Source: Liquorilactobacillus sicerae (GTDB taxonomy: Bacteria; Bacillota; Bacilli; Lactobacillales; Lactobacillaceae). From it: DNA of 64,000 nucleotides. The notes beneath the pieces are model-generated. The model made no database searches. It was given only the letters and a program-made list of their open reading frames with translations, and had not been told where the DNA came from. Position numbers and translations under genes: made by a program. The stretch covers positions 1-64,000 of the forward strand of contig NZ_JAHAVQ010000011.1 in NCBI RefSeq assembly GCF_029916425.1, written 5' to 3'. The first letter of the stretch is position 1. Each line of letters starts with the position of its first letter. Of the stretch, positions 60,446 through 64,000 are shown in pieces.

Positions 60446-61240
60446 TTAGAAAAGCCAAAAATGTTTCTTCTTTTTGGTTTCAACTTTTGAATATCCTCGA
60501 GCTAATACTGGATCGCCATTTAAGAGGTTCTCAGCATTTTGCTCATACTCATCAACAGAATTTTGTCCATGCCGCTCGCGCAATTTGACCATCGCTTCAC
60601 GTAAAGCAAACTGTCTTCCCTTTAAAGCATGCGCATCGGAAGCAAAAACCTGAACTAACCGATGATCAACTAATTTTTCCGAAATTTCCTGAACATGTTG
60701 TCCAAAACCACCAATATAACTAGTCGCAGTCAACTGTGCTAAAGCACCTTCACTAATAAAATCATACAAAAGATTCAAGTTTTCTTGAATACCATGATTA
60801 CGTTCTGGATGAACAATTACCGGAGTTGTCCCCAATTTACGAATTTCAAAAAACAAACGCTTAGCATATTCAGGAAGACTTCCATGCGGAAATTCGATTA
60901 ACATATAATTCTTTTGCTCGTCAATTCCCAACAAGTCATCATATTTTTCAATCAGATCACCATTAATGTGAACCTCTTGCCCGGGAAAAATTTGTAAAGG
61001 AATCTGATGTTGGTCAAGTTCCTGTTGAAACTTTTCAACTGCCTGAAGCACATCAGTTTTGTGATTGACATAATCACCATCTAAATGATGAGGAGTTGCT
61101 AAAATGTGTGTTATCCCTTCAGAAACCGCCATCTCCGCTAATTTTAACGAATGTTCTAAATCAGGTGATCCATCATCAATACCCGGCAAGAGGTGACAAT
61201 GCAAATCAATGAGCTTGCCGCTTTTTGTCAGTTTTGCCAT
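60446..61240 (-). CDS. cpsB: Tyrosine-protein phosphatase CpsB/Wzb (PHP family)
   Basis: A 264-residue metal-dependent phosphatase that removes phosphate from the CpsD tyrosine tail. PHP metal motifs are LIDLHCHLLPGIDDGS, ILATPHHLDG, FPGQEVHIN, PVIVHPERN and VFASDAHAL. The ATG at 61240 overlaps the cpsD reading frame by 35 bases, so translation is coupled. Because cpsD carries an in-frame stop, this coupling could also be affected, and its substrate tail may not be made. Confidence 0.88.
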   Translation of the reverse strand: MAKLTKSGKLIDLHCHLLPGIDDGSPDLEHSLKLAEMAVSEGITHILATPHHLDGDYVNHKTDVLQAVEKFQQELDQHQIPLQIFPGQEVHINGDLIEKYDDLLGIDEQKNYMLIEFPHGSLPEYAKRLFFEIRKLGTTPVIVHPERNHGIQENLNLLYDFISEGALAQLTATSYIGGFGQHVQEISEKLVDHRLVQVFASDAHALKGRQFALREAMVKLRERHGQNSVDEYEQNAENLLNGDPVLARGYSKVETKKKKHFWLF

Positions 61241-61973
61241 AGTATCCGTAGCCATAGTAACCATAATAGCCTCCTCCACCAGCATTTTCAACATCATTTA
61301 AAACTGTACCGATGATTTTAGCTTTAACTTGGTTAAGTGCATTAACTGAACGCTTAACAGCTTCTTTTTCGGCAACATTTTTCCGGACAACTAAAACCGT
61401 ACCATCGACCTTCGTACCCAAAATTTAGGCGTCAGTTACCGATAATATCGGCGGAGCATCATAAATTACTAAATCAAGCTGCTCAGATAGAGCCTTGATC
61501 AAGCTATCCATTCGATGAGAACTTAATAATTCGGCTGGATTAGGCGGAACTGGTCCACTTGGCATGACAAACAAATTATCAATTGAGGTCGCATAGATCG
61601 CTTCATTAACGTCAAATTCACGATCAGTCAAAAAATTAGTTAAACCCTTAGGATTAGAAATACTGAAGGTCGCATTGATCGTTGGACGCCGCATATCAGC
61701 ATCAACTAAAAGGGTATGCAATCCCTGATTTGCAAAAGTAACAGCTAAATTAGCCGCAATTGTTGATTTGCCTTCAGAAGCAATTGATGACGTAAGCATC
61801 AAAGTCCGATAGTTAGAATCCGCATTTGAAAATTGAATGTTCGTCCGTAACGTTTTAAACTGTTCAGAAATTACCGAACTTGGAGAAGCTGCTGTAATCA
61901 TATGAACGCCATTTTCCATTGAATCAGTTGAAAGTGGTGCCTTTTTTTTACCAAGATTAAAAATATTAAGCAT
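61206..61973 (-). pseudogene. cpsD: Capsular tyrosine kinase CpsD/Wzd, interrupted by an in-frame stop
   Basis: Frame begins MLNIFNLGKKK and shows ASEGKSTIAANL (Walker A, 65-71), DADMRRP (A' motif) and LVIYDAPP (Walker B). TAA at 61425-61427 replaces the residue after TDA, where homologues usually read Gln (CAA). In the same frame the sequence continues undisturbed as ILGTKVDGTVLVVRKN to NAGGGGYYGYYGYGYYG, the tyrosine-rich autophosphorylation tail. A single C-to-T change would explain it; a sequencing error cannot be excluded. Product would be a 182-residue kinase without tail unless read through or restarted at TTG 61421. Confidence 0.88.
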
Positions 61974-61984
61974 AAACTATCCTC

Positions 61985-62749
61985 CTAAACCCGTCGATGT
62001 TTTGACTCTGCTTGCTGCGAGACAACCACGCTAACTGCGTGCCGACTGGTACTGCGACTCATGTGACTGACAAATCCTAAACTCGTCAATCCTAAATCTT
62101 CGGTTAAGAATTTTTCGTCCCGAACTGAAGTATCTAACAAGTCACGCACGACAATCAAGGCAATTCCAATCAAAATACCAACAACAAAACCTATCAAAAC
62201 ATTCAATTTAATTATAGGTGAAACTGGACTAGTATCAGCTTTAGCCTTGGTAACGACCGTAACATTATCAACCTTCATCATTTTCTTGATTTTTTTACTG
62301 AAAACTTTACCAATCGTATTCGCAATATCTGCAGCTGTGTAAGCGTTGGTATCGGTAACTGTTACACTAACTACCTGTGAATTAGTTTCATTAGAAATCG
62401 AAACTGCACTTTCTAAATCAGCTAAGCTTCCTGCATAATTATCTTGCTGCTTAACCTGCTTTAACACGGGAGACAAAATTACCGGTTTAGTCAAAACATC
62501 CTTATAAGTATTGATCGCCTGTAAGTCAGCTTGCTGGACATTATACTGCAATGCACTATTATCAACTTTTTGGTTTACTAATAAATCAATTGTTGCACTA
62601 TATTTAGGAGTCATAAAAATGAATGAAACACCTAAAGCTATTAGAATTCCAATAACTCCCCAGGCAATGATTCCCCAGATATTTTTCCATAATAATTTGA
62701 CAAGTTGTCTTAAATCAATAACTGTCTCGTTGTTTGTTTCCTCACTCAT
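61985..62749 (-). CDS. cpsC: Wzz/CpsC chain-length and kinase-activator protein
   Basis: A 254-residue membrane protein with two helices (about 25-45 and 173-193) flanking an extracellular domain; YSATIDLLVNQKVDNSALQYN is typical. The C-terminal cytosolic tail would activate CpsD. It precedes cpsD by 11 bases in the operon. The pair set polymer chain length in capsule or EPS assembly. Confidence 0.9.
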   Translation of the reverse strand: MSEETNNETVIDLRQLVKLLWKNIWGIIAWGVIGILIALGVSFIFMTPKYSATIDLLVNQKVDNSALQYNVQQADLQAINTYKDVLTKPVILSPVLKQVKQQDNYAGSLADLESAVSISNETNSQVVSVTVTDTNAYTAADIANTIGKVFSKKIKKMMKVDNVTVVTKAKADTSPVSPIIKLNVLIGFVVGILIGIALIVVRDLLDTSVRDEKFLTEDLGLTSLGFVSHMSRSTSRHAVSVVVSQQAESKHRRV

Positions 62750-62764
62750 TAACTTGCTCCTTAA

Positions 62765-63733
62765 TTATTTATTAATTTCCAAAGCCGTTTTTAAAACTTT
62801 TGTTACCTTACTCAAATTATTTTGCGATACAACTTCATAGTCAACACCATCAATTTGTTTGCCAACTCCTTGTAGCTGGTATTGCTTAATATTGCCGGCT
62901 TGACGATAATCGGTAGCCAAGGTTTTCATTTGAGCAAAAGTTAAATCTGTCTTTGTATTGCTTGATACTGCATTCAAGATACTACGATACTTTAGCAAAT
63001 TATTGAACTTCATTCCTTTTTTAACTAGGGCTGTTATAACTTGTCGCTGCCTTAATTGACGTCCATAGTCCCCACGTGGATCTTGGTAACGCATCCGCGT
63101 GAAAGCAAGAATATTATTCTTATTGATCGAAACTATACCCTTTTTGAAGTGAAAGCCTAAATTTGTAAAGTCTAAATCATTATTTACTTCAACTGACCCA
63201 ACTGCGGCTGAAAGCTGAACTAACCCTTTCATGTTCATTTCAACGTAATGATCAATCGGGATACCTAAATAACTTTGAATAGTATTCATTGCTAAACTAA
63301 CACCACCGTATGAATAGGCAGCATTAATTTTATTGTTAAATCCATGCCCTTGAATTGCCACTTTAGTATCTCTTGGAATACTTACTAAAGTAGTTTCTTT
63401 TTTATCAGGATTAATAACTGCTACCATGATCGTATCAGTACGACCACGATAAGTTCGTCCATATTCTCCCGTATCACTCCCCAATATTAAGAGAGAAAAA
63501 GGTTTTTTATTCTTAATAACAGTATTACCGTTACGCTGACTTTTATGTTTTACACTTTGATATGTAGTATCAGCAGCCTGCTTTGCATCGTGATACAATT
63601 TGTAAGCTGCTAGAGCATCAAAAATTAAAAAGATTGCTAAAAAGCCGAGTAAATATCTCCAAATCCGATTTTTACGCCGATGATGACGATGATGATTATG
63701 GCGATGATGTCTTACATCTTCATTTTTATTCAA
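62765..63733 (-). CDS. LytR-CpsA-Psr (LCP) family transferase
   Basis: A 322-residue enzyme that links wall polymers to peptidoglycan. The N-terminal cytosolic tail is strikingly His/Arg-rich (RHHRHNHHRHHRRKNR), followed by one membrane helix and the LCP domain: SLLILGSDTGEYGRTYRGRTDTIMV, KETTLVSIPRDTKV, INAAYSYGG and LAFTRMRYQDPRGDYGRQLRQRQV. The TTG at 63733 has GGAG eight bases upstream; GTG 63742 overlaps that site. First gene of the cps operon. Confidence 0.9.
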   Translation of the reverse strand: MNKNEDVRHHRHNHHRHHRRKNRIWRYLLGFLAIFLIFDALAAYKLYHDAKQAADTTYQSVKHKSQRNGNTVIKNKKPFSLLILGSDTGEYGRTYRGRTDTIMVAVINPDKKETTLVSIPRDTKVAIQGHGFNNKINAAYSYGGVSLAMNTIQSYLGIPIDHYVEMNMKGLVQLSAAVGSVEVNNDLDFTNLGFHFKKGIVSINKNNILAFTRMRYQDPRGDYGRQLRQRQVITALVKKGMKFNNLLKYRSILNAVSSNTKTDLTFAQMKTLATDYRQAGNIKQYQLQGVGKQIDGVDYEVVSQNNLSKVTKVLKTALEINK

Positions 63734-63794
63734 AAAAGTCACTCCAAATCAAAAAATTTTGAAGAACATCCTTTCCAGTCAAACAAACACCAAT

Positions 63795-63823
63795 ATTATA
63801 CCAATTTTTATGTTAAATTTAAA
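63795..63823 (-). promoter_or_regulatory. Promoter of the cps operon
   Basis: TTTAAA (63818-63823), 17 bases, and extended -10 TGGTATAAT (-10 at 63795-63800) on the minus strand, about 62 bases before the LCP start. Between 63824 and 64000 nothing else recognisable was seen. Confidence 0.75.
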
Positions 63824-64000
63824 CAAAAATTTGACTGCCGCAGTAGTTTTCAAGCTAATTATTAACTTTTTCACTGAAAACTAAAAGTAAAAATTGTATT
63901 TTGTAAAAAATATTTAATATACGAAAAATTAGCGACAATTTTATTTTTAGCTTAATTGCTTGAAAATTAATCAAAATGGCGCCACTCTTTATCCATTAGA

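Noticed and set aside
61206-61421. Separate 71-residue tyrosine-rich protein
   Set aside because: It is the in-frame continuation of cpsD after the TAA codon rather than an independent gene; reinitiation at TTG 61421 is possible but has no clear ribosome site.

Overview
The window is a low-GC Firmicutes chromosome segment that reads as Lactobacillaceae. The evidence is AT-rich DNA, frequent TTG/GTG starts behind strong GGAGG sites, PTS sugar uptake, a Met-type T-box on an ECF transporter, LicT/RAT control, cre boxes and a phosphotransfer DhaKLM. It resembles the Liquorilactobacillus group most, but that genus call is impressionistic. There are no rRNA genes, tRNAs, transposases, phage genes or CRISPR arrays, so this is core and accessory chromosome rather than an island.

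Layout. 0.2-4.7 kb: a decayed CPBP protease, then a small exopolysaccharide operon made of a degenerate GGDEF membrane protein, a 45-residue membrane peptide, a processive GT2 synthase and a GH8 glycanase; it looks like a reduced version of the Bacillus ydaJKLMN / Listeria pss type loci. 5-13.6 kb: FAD-linked oxidase, flippase, CPBP protease, ion permease, phosphoesterase, an HTH plus membrane protein pair, a DUF2207 remnant and MsrA. 13.7-15.5 kb: queF-queC-queT. 15.7-20.6 kb: MFS carrier, a short leuA behind a complete leucine attenuator, a SHOCT protein, an unexplained structured stretch, and a D-amino-acid aminotransferase. 20.7-27.4 kb: DMT carrier, mgsA, uspA and a beta-glucoside PTS regulon (licT, bglP, bglA) with two antitermination elements. 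27.5-33.9 kb: DUF4422 glycosyltransferase, sortase, dhaKLM, an SGNH hydrolase-GNAT fusion and a Na+/H+ antiporter. 34-46 kb: glmS with NagR-like operators, GT8, membrane proteins, ABC exporter, OsmC, an oxidoreductase, and a LexA-boxed Y-family polymerase operon. 46-49.7 kb: ECF transporter (T, double ATPase, S) behind a methionine T-box. 49.7-58.8 kb: MazG-like protein, dehydrogenases, codBA, an APC permease, DUF1304 and the DUF1659/DUF2922 pair. 58.8-64 kb: GT2, GtrA, and the regulatory head of a capsule/EPS locus (LCP, cpsC, cpsD, cpsB), in which cpsD has an in-frame stop codon.

How the genes work together. Several units are controlled by RNA: leucine attenuation (leuA), LicT antitermination with an embedded cre box (bgl), and the methionine T-box (ECF). 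Carbon supply (bgl PTS, dhaKLM, mgsA) is tied to CcpA through cre sites. Envelope building is spread over the GT2/GH8 operon, flippase, glmS, GT8, DUF4422 and the cps head. The most unusual items are the reduced GT2/GH8 operon with altered signature residues, the cpsD nonsense codon that cuts off its tyrosine tail, the SGNH-GNAT fusion, and the structured leader before the aminotransferase. All functions are inferred from sequence reading without database searches.
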